Positions 9,501 through 18,977 of a DNA stretch of 37,412 nucleotides are shown one piece after another. Made by a program: the position numbers and the translations under genes. Numbering within the stretch: the stretch's first letter is position 1; every line of letters starts with the position of its first letter. Location of the stretch: positions 1 to 37,412 of the forward strand of contig MEOQ01000011.1 in NCBI GenBank assembly GCA_001769275.1, read 5' to 3'. The notes beneath the pieces were generated by a model. The model saw nothing but the letters and a program-made list of their open reading frames with translations. It had not been told where the DNA came from and did no database searches. This stretch comes from Bacteroidetes bacterium GWF2_43_63. GTDB lineage: Bacteria > Bacteroidota > Bacteroidia > Bacteroidales > DTU049.

Positions 9501-9595
9501 TCTACCTTGCGTGTGCAATAGGTAAAAGAGAGAGAATACAAACTTACCAAAATGAAAATAACAGCAAAAAACCTGATCGTTCCTTTTATTTGCAT
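6506..9595 (-). CDS. secDF: protein translocase SecDF, fused
   Basis: SecD and SecF fused in one inner-membrane chain, using the proton-motive force to help export through SecYEG. The chosen ATG gives 1029 residues. An upstream TTG in frame overlaps the promoter element at 9638-9645, so it is rejected. The SecD part opens with one membrane segment, then the periplasmic P1 region with DLKGGMNVTLEIS and RIDKFGVTQPNIQ. Its RND-like membrane block includes TIGMAVDANVIIYERIKEELRAGKG. SecF starts near residue 715 (RKYAYVFSGI, then WGVDFSGGRTYVV) and ends with IGYSINDTVVIFDRIREYR. A Ser/Thr/Gln-rich insert of about 60 residues interrupts P1 near residues 285-345. Fused SecDF is usual in this phylum. 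Confidence 0.96.
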   Translation of the reverse strand: MQIKGTIRFFAVIFILVSLYSLSFTYCTRKVEKDAKEYATSEAASQLAKELAEGDTLRERVIFDSISAAWESYYLDSMSNEVIYNLAWIKKFTYKDCKDKEVNLGLDLKGGMNVTLEISEADIIIALSGNNQDPNFKKAIKNAVEKQKNSQSAYVDLFVESINEFAPGKPLASFFLTRELSDRIKTNSTDDEVIKVLEDEISSAIDRTFMVLRKRIDKFGVTQPNIQKLSTSGRILVELPGVKDPTRVRKILQGTAKLEFWETYDFVEILPAIEKADETIKNILSKQVLTPDSLNADSTVAKDSVATAQNKPSSLEQKLDEIPSQTDTTQTATNEKAENPLMSLFASFNVVDSEGKRYPGEGPMIGYVHSKDTAQVNSYLALVANSFTNTWFAWGAKAIKMDVPGDFFELYALKISTTDGTPKLEGDKVADAWQDYDQNGRVEVSMMMTSEGAKIWKKLTADNIGKSIAIVLDNYVYSAPNVLGEIPNGRSSITGDFDVAEGQDLANVLKSGKLPAPARIVEEAVVGPSLGIEAINAGMISFLISFVLVLIYMIFFYNKAGLAANIALLTNVVLIFGVLASMGAVLTLPGIAGIVLTIGMAVDANVIIYERIKEELRAGKGTRLAIDDGFKNALSAIIDGNVTTLLTGIILLWFGSGPVQGFATTLIIGIFTSLFTALFVSRLIFIWWLDRNRPISFFTKITEKLFTTTKFDFIKMRKYAYVFSGIIFVIGIYSLATRGMSWGVDFSGGRTYVVRFDNDVKVDDIRGELFKAMGETPDVKTFGSNNQVKITTKYLVDDNSENADSLVETKIFESLKGFFNTSMTFKDFTSDDPEKVLGRLSSQKVGPTIADDIKQSSIYALILALIVIFVYIAVRFKNWQFGLGGVVALFHDAMFAIFMFSWFHGILPFTLDVDQTFIAALLTIIGYSINDTVVIFDRIREYRTLYPNRDNKTNINDAVNSTLGRTINTAGSVIIVLLAIFILGGEIIRGFSFAMLVGTISGTYSTVFIATPLAYDMLKRKEAKKKLKA

Positions 9596-9637
9596 ATCAA
9601 ACAGTTTAAAAGACTTTTCGTCAAAATTTTGAGGGTG

Positions 9638-9645
9638 CAAAGATA
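9638..9645 (-). promoter_or_regulatory. -7 promoter element of secDF
   Basis: The minus strand reads TATCTTTG, an exact TAnnTTTG match, 42 nt upstream of the chosen ATG. No clear TTTG box lies 19-21 nt further up. Its position excludes the upstream TTG as a start. Confidence 0.5.
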
Positions 9646-9725
9646 GAACAACTGAATGAATTATATAGCATTTTCCCTAAAATAATTCAAGAAAATCGCA
9701 TTTACCTCATAATCATTAATCTCCG

Positions 9726-10199
9726 TCAGGAAATAAATATATTCCGGAATATTTTTTCAAGCGCTCTTTTGTTACCCCGAAACAGTATTGTTGCTGATTT
9801 ATAATCAATTACGGAATTCGCTGCCAGCAGCAGGTCTGTTCCGATGATACCGTCCACGGGATCACAGCCAGCTTTGCCAAAAGTCTCATTTACTGTACTT
9901 AGATCAAGCAGAACGAACGGAAACTTATCCATTTTAAAATCGCCGAGTTCAAACCTGTCACACCTCGACAATGAAATACTCAGACTCCCGGAACCAATTC
10001 CAATGGCGGATTCACGTTCAAGAGAAGGATCATGAATGAGCCGGAATCGTTCAGATCGCTCAGCATCAAGCACACAATTCGATGCGCCCGTGTCGATAAT
10101 CATCGAAGCAGCAAATCCGTTAATTAGTACATCAACCACAATATGTGATTGTTGCCCCTGCATTCCGGACAAAAACCTTAATGGCAGGACAGATCTCAT
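9726..10199 (-). CDS. retropepsin-like aspartic protease
   Basis: A 157-residue protein of the bacterial retropepsin-like (gag-polyprotein putative aspartyl protease) family. The catalytic motif is D36-T-G-A in MIIDTGASNCVLD. The second conserved segment, DGIIGTDLLLAANSVIDY, matches the usual G(I/V)IGxDxL region. With a single DTGA it must dimerise to make an active site. No signal peptide or membrane segment is visible, so it is probably cytoplasmic. The ATG is 2 nt after the stop of the LOG-family gene, so it is the last gene of the transglycosylase-uvrA-LOG run. The substrate is unknown. No terminator is obvious after it. Confidence 0.8.
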   Translation of the reverse strand: MRSVLPLRFLSGMQGQQSHIVVDVLINGFAASMIIDTGASNCVLDAERSERFRLIHDPSLERESAIGIGSGSLSISLSRCDRFELGDFKMDKFPFVLLDLSTVNETFGKAGCDPVDGIIGTDLLLAANSVIDYKSATILFRGNKRALEKIFRNIFIS

Positions 10200-10201
10200 T
10201 A

Positions 10202-10960
10202 TCAGAAGTTGGGGGTGAGATTGTATTTTTTGTAATAATTCTCAATAAAAGCAACCGCTTCTTCCGGAGTTTCAGCAAATTCGTAGAGATTAAGATCCTT
10301 TTCTGCGATATTGCCAAATTTCACCATGGTTTCGCGGAACCATTTGTCCATGTCAGTCCAATACTCTTTGCCAACAAGCACAATCGGGAAATGTGCGATT
10401 TTTTTTGTCTGAATCAGCGTCAATGCTTCGAACATTTCATCGCATGTTCCAAATCCGCCGGGCAATACAATAAAGCCCTGACTGTATTTCATAAACATTA
10501 CTTTCCGGACAAAAAAGTATTTGAAATTCAGGATTTTATCTTTATCGATGTACTCATTTGCTTCCTGTTCAAACGGAAGCTGAATGTTAAGACCCACCGA
10601 CTTGCCACCTGCTTTTTTAGCCCCGAGGTTACCGGCTTCCATGATGCCAGGACCGCCACCGGTAATTACCCCGTAACCCGCTTTGCAGAGCTTGTAGGCA
10701 ATGTCAACGGCAAGTTTGTAATAAGGGTCGCTGGTCATTGTCCGGGCTGAGCCGAAAATAGTAACACAGGGGCCAATGGCCGCCAGTGTCTCAAAACCTT
10801 CTACAAACTCAGACATGATTTTAAAAATCTGCCAGGAGTCATGCGTTTTTACTTCATGCCAGTTTTTGGGTTCCAGCGCACGGCGGATTTTTTCATCATC
10901 ATTCAGGTGTTCAAACCCATTGTTGTCGTTCATCATATTTCCTTCAATTAAAAAGTTCAT
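10202..10960 (-). CDS. LOG-family nucleotide 5'-monophosphate phosphoribohydrolase (TIGR00730 type)
   Basis: A Rossmann-like LOG family protein, 252 residues. Members split the N-glycosidic bond of nucleoside 5'-monophosphates; some make cytokinins, while most bacterial ones have general or uncertain roles. The signature PGGFGTCDE is at residues 167-175, with FGSAR at 69-73 and TGGGPGIMEA at 100-109. The ATG listed overlaps the uvrA stop as ATGA, which suggests coupling. Two later in-frame ATGs at 10936 and 10933 follow a GAAGGA purine run and would remove 8 or 9 residues. The homologous part begins only around NDDEKIRRAL, so either start is possible. Confidence 0.88.
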   Translation of the reverse strand: MNFLIEGNMMNDNNGFEHLNDDEKIRRALEPKNWHEVKTHDSWQIFKIMSEFVEGFETLAAIGPCVTIFGSARTMTSDPYYKLAVDIAYKLCKAGYGVITGGGPGIMEAGNLGAKKAGGKSVGLNIQLPFEQEANEYIDKDKILNFKYFFVRKVMFMKYSQGFIVLPGGFGTCDEMFEALTLIQTKKIAHFPIVLVGKEYWTDMDKWFRETMVKFGNIAEKDLNLYEFAETPEEAVAFIENYYKKYNLTPNF

Positions 10961-13818
10961 TTTCTATTTCTGTTTTCGAAGTGCTCTTTCAGATAATTAC
11001 CTGTCAGACTATCAGACACTTGAGCAACCTCTTCGGGGGTTCCTGTCGCAACAATCCTGCCACCATGCTTGCCTCCACCGGGCCCCAGATCGATGAGGTA
11101 ATCAGCATAGGCAATTACATCGAGGTGATGCTCGATCACAATGACGGTGTTGCCTCTTTTAACAAGTGTATTGAGCACTTCAAGCAAAACCCGGATGTCC
11201 TCAAAATGAAGTCCTGTTGTTGGCTCATCCAAAATATAAAGGGTCCGGCCTGTATCCTTACGCGTGAGTTCGGTTGCCAGTTTTATACGCTGCGCTTCGC
11301 CACCGGAGAGCGTCGTGGAACTTTGTCCCAGCTTGATGTACCCAAGCCCCACCTTTTGCAAGGTCGAAACATAGGTGAGAATATAAGGCTGGTTTTCAAA
11401 GAATTCGGCCGCCTGATTTATAGTGAGATCAAGCACATCGCTGATGCTTTTACCCTTGAACCTAACCTCCAGCGTTTCACGATTGTAGCGGCGCCCGTCG
11501 CAGTCATCACAATTGACATACACATTGGGCAGGAAATTCATTTCAATGGTTTTTAGTCCGGCACCCTTACAGGTTTCGCATCGGCCCCCAGCCACATTGA
11601 ATGAAAAACGGCCAGGTTTGTAGCCCCGGGCTTTCGATTCCGGCAGTATTGTGAATAATTTTCTAATTTCATCAAACACTCCGGTGTAAGTTGCCGGATT
11701 GCTGCGCGGCGTTTTTCCAATGGGAGCCTGATCAATCTCTATCACTTTATCAATATGCTCCAATCCTTCAATCGACGCGTATTTCAGCGGACGTGTAATA
11801 CTTTTGTACAACTTGTTGCTTAAAACAGGATACAGGGTTTCGTTTACCAATGAGCTTTTCCCACTACCTGACACCCCAGTGATGCAGACAAACAACCCAA
11901 TTGGGAAATCGACCTGCACCTTGTTGAGATTATGACCTGTTGCTCCTTTGACGGTGATCAGGCGTGAATCTGGTTTACGTCTTTCTTCCGGAACCGAAAT
12001 AGATTTGATTCCATTAATATAATCGCAGGTTGGTGTTGAATGTTTTGACATTTCGGCTGGCACACCGGCAAAGGTAATGTAGCCACCTTTGCGACCAGCA
12101 CCGGGCCCCATGTCAATTACATAATCAGCTGCCCGGATCATTTCCTCGTCGTGTTCAACAACAATCACCGAGTTACCTGCGTCGCGCAGTCGTTTGATAC
12201 TTTCAATTAACTTGCGGTTGTCGCTCTGATGCAGCCCGATACTGGGTTCATCGAGAATGTACAAAACACCGGTAAGCTTTGACCCGATCTGCGATGCAAG
12301 CCGGATCCGCTGCGATTCTCCACCCGAAAGCGATGCTGCCGGTCGGCTCAGGCTAAGATAATTCAGACCAACTTCCGACAAAAATCCAATTCTTGAAGAA
12401 AGCTCCCTAATGATATCATTTGCAATGGCGCCGGTACGTTTGTCCAGCCTTTTAGGTAAATTACTGATCCAGGACAGCAGTGCATCCATTTCATAATCCG
12501 AGACTTCGGCAATATTCTTTTCGTCAATTTTGAAGAAAAGGGATTCCTTTTTCAAACGAGATCCTTCACATTCAGGGCATGGAATCATATTCATAAACGA
12601 CTCAGCCCAGCGTTTGAGCGCAGGATTCATGTCGTCATCCTGTCTGTTCAAAAGCATATTAATGATTCCATCAAATGAAAGATTGTAGCTGCTGGTAACG
12701 CCCAGGTATTCGTTTGTGAGATTGAGCATTTCATTCGAACCATACAAAATGGCATTCAATGCATCATCGCTGAGGTCTCCAACTTCATCGTCGAGGGTGT
12801 TGCCGTATTTTTTACAAATAAGCTCAACTTGTTTGAAAACCCAATTGTTTTTGTATTCTCCAAGAGGTGCTATTCCGCCTTTGCGCAAAACCACCCTTTT
12901 GTCGGGGATAATTTTTTTGATATCCACTTCGGAAACAGTTCCCAGCCCTTTACAGTGCGGACAGGCGCCGTATGGGCTGTTAAACGAGAATGAATTCGGC
13001 TCGGGCAATTCATACGATTCCCCGGTTTCCTCACACATCAGTTTTCGACTATAAAAAGCGATGTTTTTGTTTTGTTCGTCGTGAATGGCCACAACACCCT
13101 TTCCATATCGCAGAGCAAGATTCAATGCCTTGCCCAGACGTTTGCTGCTTGTCGCTGACACTTCAATGCGATCGACAACCAGTTCAATATCATGTATTTT
13201 ATATCGGTCGACCTGAAGCCCTTGAACAGCCTCTGTTATTTCTCCATCAATGCGGAAAAATACAAAACCAATTTTTCGGTATTGTTCGAACAATTCGCGA
13301 TAGTGTCCCTTCCGGGCCTTCACCAATGGAGCAAGCACCGCAATCTGCTTGTCGGCAAACCGCTGTTCAATCATTTCGATAATGCGTGCGTCAGAATACT
13401 GAACCATGGGTTTGCCGGTATGCCGGGAATAGGCCATAGATGCTCGTGCGTAGAGTAGCCGCAAATAGTCGTAAATCTCCGTTATTGTTCCAACAGTGGA
13501 GCGGGGATTGCGGCCTGAAGTCTTCTGATCAATGGAAATAACTGGCGAAAGTCCTGTTATCCGGTCAACATCGGGACGCGACATATCGCCAATAAACTGA
13601 CGAGCATAAGCAGAAAAAGTATCCATATACCTGCGCTGGCCCTCGGCAAAAATAGTATCAAACGCCAGCGATGATTTCCCACTACCACTCAAACCAGTTA
13701 CAACCACAAGGCTAAAACGAGGAATTCTGACCGAAACATCTTTCAGGTTATGTTCGCGGGCCCCAATTACTTCGAGCCATTCCTGCCCGGGTTCAAATGG
13801 AAATTCTTCTTTGCTCAT
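10957..13818 (-). CDS. uvrA: excinuclease ABC subunit A
   Basis: UvrA is the damage-sensing ATPase of nucleotide excision repair and loads UvrB. The 953-residue length is standard. The N-terminal ABC module has Walker [10 protein letters not shown] from residue 42 and [16 protein letters not shown] with LDEPSIGL. The C-terminal module has [10 protein letters not shown] and [15 protein letters not shown] with LDEPTTGL. Zinc-binding Cys pairs are present in CPHCKGLG and in CETCKGAG with CDDCDGRRY. The start is 3 nt after the transglycosylase stop, and the end overlaps the LOG gene by 4 nt. No LexA-type box could be recognised. Confidence 0.97.
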   Translation of the reverse strand: MSKEEFPFEPGQEWLEVIGAREHNLKDVSVRIPRFSLVVVTGLSGSGKSSLAFDTIFAEGQRRYMDTFSAYARQFIGDMSRPDVDRITGLSPVISIDQKTSGRNPRSTVGTITEIYDYLRLLYARASMAYSRHTGKPMVQYSDARIIEMIEQRFADKQIAVLAPLVKARKGHYRELFEQYRKIGFVFFRIDGEITEAVQGLQVDRYKIHDIELVVDRIEVSATSSKRLGKALNLALRYGKGVVAIHDEQNKNIAFYSRKLMCEETGESYELPEPNSFSFNSPYGACPHCKGLGTVSEVDIKKIIPDKRVVLRKGGIAPLGEYKNNWVFKQVELICKKYGNTLDDEVGDLSDDALNAILYGSNEMLNLTNEYLGVTSSYNLSFDGIINMLLNRQDDDMNPALKRWAESFMNMIPCPECEGSRLKKESLFFKIDEKNIAEVSDYEMDALLSWISNLPKRLDKRTGAIANDIIRELSSRIGFLSEVGLNYLSLSRPAASLSGGESQRIRLASQIGSKLTGVLYILDEPSIGLHQSDNRKLIESIKRLRDAGNSVIVVEHDEEMIRAADYVIDMGPGAGRKGGYITFAGVPAEMSKHSTPTCDYINGIKSISVPEERRKPDSRLITVKGATGHNLNKVQVDFPIGLFVCITGVSGSGKSSLVNETLYPVLSNKLYKSITRPLKYASIEGLEHIDKVIEIDQAPIGKTPRSNPATYTGVFDEIRKLFTILPESKARGYKPGRFSFNVAGGRCETCKGAGLKTIEMNFLPNVYVNCDDCDGRRYNRETLEVRFKGKSISDVLDLTINQAAEFFENQPYILTYVSTLQKVGLGYIKLGQSSTTLSGGEAQRIKLATELTRKDTGRTLYILDEPTTGLHFEDIRVLLEVLNTLVKRGNTVIVIEHHLDVIAYADYLIDLGPGGGKHGGRIVATGTPEEVAQVSDSLTGNYLKEHFENRNRK

Positions 13819-13821
13819 TTG

Positions 13822-14823
13822 CTACTCCACTCTCACTGAATCCTGAAAAATTGTATAAGGCTCATCGATTTCATCTAGGCTTTTCGAATAGCTCATCGAT
13901 ATGGGTAAGGCAATCTGATAACTTTTGCCTGAGGAAACTGTCAGGCTATTGGATATCAGCCATGGATTGAGATAACGCAGTTCAAGATAGGAAACCTCAT
14001 TTTCTTTAGCCCAGACAGCCAGATCCGGTATTGATGCGGAAACCGAAACATATTTTATTTTGACCGGCTGATAAATATCCTTATTTCTGATGAAAAATCC
14101 GTATGTTAACGGATGGTCGTAAATGAGTTTCAGAGCCAGAATTCGATAGACATACCGCGAAGTTTCCTCATTCAGAAATAATGAATAATAATCGTTGCTT
14201 TTCTGTTCAGTAACTTTTTGCTGGAGTCCGCCACTGCCCATATTGTAGGAGGCTGCGGCCATGCTATAGGTGCCGAATCTTGACAATGAAGCCTTGATGT
14301 ATTTACAGGCTGCAATGGTTGCTTTCTCCAGGTTATTACGCTCATCAACCTGGCTGGTAATTTCGAGTCCATATTCTAACCCGGTCTTTTGCAAAAACTG
14401 CCAAAAGCCTTTGGCGCCAGCGGGTGAAGCAGCATTGGTGAGTTCGCTCTCACACATTGCCAGAAACTTTATATCGTCGTGAACGCCGTTTGATTTGAGA
14501 AGAGGTTCTATAATCGGAAAGAAACGACCCGAACGTTTCAATAGTAAAATTGTGTGTGAGTGCCAGTACATATTGGCCATGATTTCCCTTTCAAGTCTTT
14601 CACGAACAATCAGATGATCGGTCGGGACCTTCTCGCCACAAAAGGTGAGTGAATCGGGAATAAATGGTTGGAAAACCTTAACGGTCTGCCGGCTCATGCT
14701 GAAGTATTGCTCGTCCGGATTCCTGCTGTTATTATTAATGGCGGAAAACATAAAAATCTGCATTCCTGCAATGATGAGGACCAAACTAAGGATGACACCG
14801 ATTATCCATTTTTTTACAAACAT
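13822..14823 (-). CDS. membrane-anchored lytic transglycosylase (GH23, SLT fold)
   Basis: Cleaves peptidoglycan glycan strands. The chosen ATG gives 333 residues; an upstream in-frame TTG adds only ten unconserved residues. Residues 1-30 are a single hydrophobic anchor ([18 protein letters not shown]). The GH23 core has catalytic Glu125 in [23 protein letters not shown], matching the family pattern ES(x)nAGAxGxWQF, and later [16 protein letters not shown], matching the AYNxG segment. The C-terminal region (about 240-333) resembles what often follows GH23 in MltD-like enzymes, but I see no clear LysM repeat. It leads the operon with uvrA, which is an unusual pairing. Confidence 0.88.
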   Translation of the reverse strand: MFVKKWIIGVILSLVLIIAGMQIFMFSAINNNSRNPDEQYFSMSRQTVKVFQPFIPDSLTFCGEKVPTDHLIVRERLEREIMANMYWHSHTILLLKRSGRFFPIIEPLLKSNGVHDDIKFLAMCESELTNAASPAGAKGFWQFLQKTGLEYGLEITSQVDERNNLEKATIAACKYIKASLSRFGTYSMAAASYNMGSGGLQQKVTEQKSNDYYSLFLNEETSRYVYRILALKLIYDHPLTYGFFIRNKDIYQPVKIKYVSVSASIPDLAVWAKENEVSYLELRYLNPWLISNSLTVSSGKSYQIALPISMSYSKSLDEIDEPYTIFQDSVRVE

Positions 14824-14950
14824 GATCTGAAAGAGAGCTATGGGTTTTGACAATTAAAAAAACAATTTCACCTTCATCCGGGAATAAGATATTCCTAAGA
14901 AAAGGCAAATTCAACAAGATCTTGAAATAAATCAGATTACCCGTTCAAGG

Positions 14951-16012
14951 TTATTCTTTGTCACGATTGAGATGGGCAATATGGAAAAGACCCCCGAAAA
15001 CAATAGTAACAAAAGAGACATAAGCAAGGGTAATAAAACCATTCCAATGATTGAACAAAGATAGTAATTTTACGGTTGCCAGCATTGAAATAAGACCAAT
15101 GATGCAATAAATCATGGCCACCGATCTTTCGTGGAGACCAAGGTAGGACAAATGATGGGTGGTGTGATCCTTGCCGCCAACAAAAGGCGACCGGCCTGAT
15201 GCAATGCGTTTGAAAAAAACCGTGGTTGTATCGGTCAGGGGAATAATAAAAATAACCAGGACCGTCAGGATTTTCTGCAAGTCTGTTACACTGGTTTTAT
15301 CAAGCTCCAGATTCCATCCATATTTTATTCCCAAAAACGCGACAGTCGTTCCCAAAAACATGCTGCCTGTATCGCCCATAAATAGTTTTGAGGGGTTCCA
15401 GTTGAAAAACAAAAATCCTCCTATTGCTGCAATGAGCCCAATTGAAATGAACAGATATGGTCCGTCGTCCAGCCCGTTGAGTTGCATAATAACCAGGAAG
15501 CATGAAAGAATAAAAATAACAACAACCGATGCGATTGCATCCATATTGTCGAGCAGATTGATCGCGTTCATTATTCCAATCACCCACACTATAGTTAGGA
15601 TCATATCAACGACAACAATATCTGTAACATTTATTGCAGATCCGGAAAAAATGATGACAACTGCAGTCAGGACTTGTAAGCCGAGTTTAATGAATGGTTT
15701 TGTATTGAAAGCATCGTCGAACAACCCGGCAATAAAACCTATTGATACAGCCAGCATTAGTCCGAGAAATTCAACATTGCGAGCGATGGCGGAATCCGGA
15801 TCAAGCATTGAATAGGCAATCACCGAAATCAGAAAAAGAATGTAGAATGTAATGCCTCCAAATGAAGGTTTCTGCGTCGAAGTCCACCTGACGCCGGTTT
15901 CTTTTGCAGTGCGCAATCCCAATGTGCTTGAAAACTTCAGGAACAATCCATTAATGATTAATGAAAACCCAAAGAATAAAACGACGACAATCAGAATATC
16001 AGTCCAAACCAT
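14951..16012 (-). CDS. MraY/WecA-family undecaprenyl-phosphate phosphoglycosyltransferase
   Basis: A polytopic inner-membrane enzyme (353 residues, about ten hydrophobic segments) that transfers a sugar-phosphate from a UDP-sugar to undecaprenyl phosphate, starting a lipid-linked glycan. Family motifs are all visible: GLFDDAF at residues 97-102, NLLDNMDAIA at 152-161, FNWNPSKLFMGDTGSMFLG around 203-221, and the loop RSPFVGGKDHTTHHLSYLGL near 275-295. In the second motif the usual Gly of NxDG is Ala. Position at the end of the Wza-Wzc-RfbC run argues for initiation of O-antigen or exopolysaccharide, not peptidoglycan. It starts 11 nt after rfbC. The sugar specificity cannot be told from sequence. 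Confidence 0.88.
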   Translation of the reverse strand: MVWTDILIVVVLFFGFSLIINGLFLKFSSTLGLRTAKETGVRWTSTQKPSFGGITFYILFLISVIAYSMLDPDSAIARNVEFLGLMLAVSIGFIAGLFDDAFNTKPFIKLGLQVLTAVVIIFSGSAINVTDIVVVDMILTIVWVIGIMNAINLLDNMDAIASVVVIFILSCFLVIMQLNGLDDGPYLFISIGLIAAIGGFLFFNWNPSKLFMGDTGSMFLGTTVAFLGIKYGWNLELDKTSVTDLQKILTVLVIFIIPLTDTTTVFFKRIASGRSPFVGGKDHTTHHLSYLGLHERSVAMIYCIIGLISMLATVKLLSLFNHWNGFITLAYVSFVTIVFGGLFHIAHLNRDKE

Positions 16013-16023
16013 ACCGGAATTGA

Positions 16024-16566
16024 TTAAAACGGTGATATAAAATTACGAAAGAAATCGCCTGACTGATCTTTAGAGCTAACAATCAACGGATTTTCAGGCC
16101 ACTCAATATTCAAATCCGGATCATTCCAGAGTAATGTTCGTTCGGAAGCTGCATTGTAATTCGCAGTGCATTTGTAGTTAATAACGGTGTTCTCTTTAAG
16201 CGACAAAAATCCGTGCGCAAAACCCGCAGGAATCCAGAATTGAAAATTATTTACAGCTGAAAGTATTGCTGAATAATACTTCCCATATGTCGGAGAATTT
16301 TTTCTGATATCAACAGCAACGTCAAAAATACTTCCGTGAACCACTCTGATCAGCTTTCCCTGCGCATTGGGGGGAGTTTGAAAATGCAATCCTCTCAACA
16401 CAAAACGGTGCGATGAGCTTTCGTTATCCTGAATAAATTCACTGCTGATGCCGAGTTCACGATACTTCTGCAAGTGATAGGTTTCAAGAAAGTGTCCCCG
16501 ATCATCGGTGAACACTTTTGGTTTTATCAATAAAAGGCCTTCGCAATCAAACGTTTGAACTTCCAT
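16024..16566 (-). CDS. rfbC: dTDP-4-dehydrorhamnose 3,5-epimerase
   Basis: Epimerises C3 and C5 of dTDP-4-keto-6-deoxyglucose towards dTDP-L-rhamnose. I start it at the ATG giving MEVQTFDCEGLLLIKPKVF (180 residues), because the family begins there and the purine run AGAAGAAAAGA precedes it. It overlaps the kinase gene upstream by 20 nt. Catalytic His61 is in LRGLHFQ. The cupin core is seen as GKLIRVVHGSIFDVAVDIR and FWIPAGFAHGFLSL, and the Tyr in INYKCTANYN is conserved. The partner genes rfbA, rfbB and rfbD are not in the window, so either they lie elsewhere or the epimerase serves another dTDP- or related sugar. Confidence 0.92.
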   Translation of the reverse strand: MEVQTFDCEGLLLIKPKVFTDDRGHFLETYHLQKYRELGISSEFIQDNESSSHRFVLRGLHFQTPPNAQGKLIRVVHGSIFDVAVDIRKNSPTYGKYYSAILSAVNNFQFWIPAGFAHGFLSLKENTVINYKCTANYNAASERTLLWNDPDLNIEWPENPLIVSSKDQSGDFFRNFISPF

Positions 16567-18970
16567 CGTCTTTTCTTCTAAACTTTTCAAAAATTCTGTC
16601 TTTCCATGATTTCTTCACTATGTCTTCTGAATCATAATAACCATGCTTCGAATTATTGTAGCCATAACCATAGCCATAGCCGTAGGCAAATCCCATAGAA
16701 CTGCCGGCGCCGGTTATTTCGGGGTCAACATTGTTGAGAATAATACTCATGAAACGCAAATTATTTTCATGATACAGCTTTTCAATATTGTAAATGTAGG
16801 AGCGTTTTGAATAATTTGCTCTTACAACATAAATCGGATAATCTGCATACTGCAGTGGCTTCATGGCGTCGCTGACAAGCCCGATGGGAGGCGTGTCCAT
16901 GATTATATAATCGTACTTTGTCTTCAGGAATGTCAGGAGCTCGTCGGTTTCGTTTGTCAGAATTAGTTCTGATGGATTGATGGGCGTAGGTCCTGCTGTG
17001 ATGAAATGAAGATTAGGGATACTGCTCTGTTTGATGCACTCTTCTACCGTATTTATTTTGAGCAGGATTGACGAAATCCCTTTCTCATTGTCGGTATTAA
17101 ATCCAAGATGGATTTTTGGTTTTCTCAAGTCGAAATCGAGAACAATTACATTCTTGTTATTGAATGCCAATACGCCGGCGAAGTTGATGGCGACAAAAGT
17201 CTTTCCTTCACCTGACACCGTGCTCGATATTGCAATGACTTTCGCCTGAGTAATATTTTTGATAAACTGCAGATTCGTACGAATGGCCCTGAGTGCCTCC
17301 GCAAGCAAAGAACGGGGTCGTGTATCGACGATCAACTGACTGACGGGAATAAAACTTTTGTACTTTGGAATTACACCAAGTACCGGGACTGTGGTGAGTT
17401 TTTTCACATCGCGCAAGGAGACAACTTCATTGTATAAAATGTATCGAAGAATGAGAAATGCGAAGCTGAGGACCATTGCGAAAACAAATGCTCCAATCCA
17501 GATGAGTTTGTTGTTGGGAGAAACCGGAGCAAAATTGGACTGCGCAGGTTGCAATACGATTAGCTGACTCACATATCCGGCCTGAGCAATACTGTGTTCG
17601 ATTTTCTTCTCAATCAGCTGGTTGTAAAACTTTTCATTCACCGAATAATAGCGCTCAATCCGGCTTTGATCATCCATGGTACCGATGACAGGTTTGCCCA
17701 GCATACGAAGAATGTTGTTCTTTTCTGCTACGTAGCGCTGGTACTGCCGTTTGTATTTCGTCAATAAGCCGATTGTGCTTTCACGGATAATTTTATTCTG
17801 AAACTCAATCTGTGCATTAATACTTTCAATTGCAGTAGAGTTTTCGGTCACGCGCAGAAGTAATTCCTGCTTGCGCATTTCAAGATCTTTGAGCGACTGC
17901 AAATAAGGCGACAGATAAACCTGTGATTCAATACCACTGATTAAAGGAAGCAACGTAATGATATCGGCATTTCCTGAAGAAAATGCTTTATAAAAAATCT
18001 CGAGCGATTCTACCTCTGATGAATTCTCCGATATAAGATTGTCAAGCTCGAAAAGTCTCGATTGAAGTGCAGTACGATCAAGGCTTGAATCAACAGAAGG
18101 TGCCGACGACTGCTGTAGTGAATCTTTTGTCTGATCCAGATTTTCTTCCACCTGCCCAAGCTGTGAGTCGATGAATTCAAGAATGCTGTTGGAACTATTT
18201 TTCTGATACTCGACTTCAAAAGTCGCAAATTCTTTTGCCACACTGTTCACAACATCTGCAGCTTTGCGCGGGTTGTAATCCTTAAGACTGATTCGGATGG
18301 TTTTTGCAACATCGTTTATTACAGCAATGTTCACTTGCTGCGAATACTGGGCTGCAATATCCGTGAGATTATTAAACTGGACTATGAACTGCTTGTTTCT
18401 ATTGGACTTGAAAAAAGCATGGGCGTCATTATTTATTGGTGTGAGGACAAAATTCACCTGAGGCAGTGAAACCGGCTCATGAAACCTGAAACTTTTGTCC
18501 GTTTGAATTCCATTAATTTCGGTGATTACAAAACCTGTATCATGGACTTCGATCAGCAATGGTACACCATAAAAAGTAGAATCGACGATTTCATATTTAA
18601 TATCAAACGGAACATCATCGTATAACTCGAAATTAAGAATATTTCCCTTTGCGAATACGCTTACTCCAAGCGGAAGGTTCGAAACGACACGCTGCATAAA
18701 CACCGGTGAGCGCATAATTTCAATCTTCCTGTAAATGTCATCCTCGTAGTACGTCTTATTGTCAAATAGTTTTTCGGCTTTGTCATCCGTATTAATCTGA
18801 ACTATACAAGCAGATTCGTAAACAGGCTGGGTATAGCGCAGATAAACATAAACAGCGGTAAACAACAATGCCGAAAAGACAATAATATATATCAGACTTT
18901 TTCTCGTGATATTGAGAAAAAGTTTGAAATCGAATTCGTCGTTGAATTTAATTTTGCGGCTGTCGGTCAT
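16547..18970 (-). CDS. Wzc-type polysaccharide co-polymerase / BY-kinase
   Basis: An 807-residue inner-membrane protein controlling polysaccharide chain length and export. The N-terminal Wzz domain begins with a membrane segment (about 24-46). Long periplasmic coiled-coil helices follow (about 240-430), then a second membrane segment near 490-512. The cytoplasmic BY-kinase has Walker A ISSTVSGEGKT near residue 585, Walker A' VIVLDFDLRKPKI and Walker B YIIMDTPPIGLVSDA. The tail carries a Tyr-rich stretch (GYGYGYGYNN, then HGYYDS, about 755-780), which in this family is autophosphorylated in trans. It follows the Wza gene by 7 nt, so export pore and kinase are made together. No phosphatase gene is next to it. 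Confidence 0.93.
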   Translation of the reverse strand: MTDSRKIKFNDEFDFKLFLNITRKSLIYIIVFSALLFTAVYVYLRYTQPVYESACIVQINTDDKAEKLFDNKTYYEDDIYRKIEIMRSPVFMQRVVSNLPLGVSVFAKGNILNFELYDDVPFDIKYEIVDSTFYGVPLLIEVHDTGFVITEINGIQTDKSFRFHEPVSLPQVNFVLTPINNDAHAFFKSNRNKQFIVQFNNLTDIAAQYSQQVNIAVINDVAKTIRISLKDYNPRKAADVVNSVAKEFATFEVEYQKNSSNSILEFIDSQLGQVEENLDQTKDSLQQSSAPSVDSSLDRTALQSRLFELDNLISENSSEVESLEIFYKAFSSGNADIITLLPLISGIESQVYLSPYLQSLKDLEMRKQELLLRVTENSTAIESINAQIEFQNKIIRESTIGLLTKYKRQYQRYVAEKNNILRMLGKPVIGTMDDQSRIERYYSVNEKFYNQLIEKKIEHSIAQAGYVSQLIVLQPAQSNFAPVSPNNKLIWIGAFVFAMVLSFAFLILRYILYNEVVSLRDVKKLTTVPVLGVIPKYKSFIPVSQLIVDTRPRSLLAEALRAIRTNLQFIKNITQAKVIAISSTVSGEGKTFVAINFAGVLAFNNKNVIVLDFDLRKPKIHLGFNTDNEKGISSILLKINTVEECIKQSSIPNLHFITAGPTPINPSELILTNETDELLTFLKTKYDYIIMDTPPIGLVSDAMKPLQYADYPIYVVRANYSKRSYIYNIEKLYHENNLRFMSIILNNVDPEITGAGSSMGFAYGYGYGYGYNNSKHGYYDSEDIVKKSWKDRIFEKFRRKDDGSSNV

Positions 18971-18977
18971 GGTTTGG

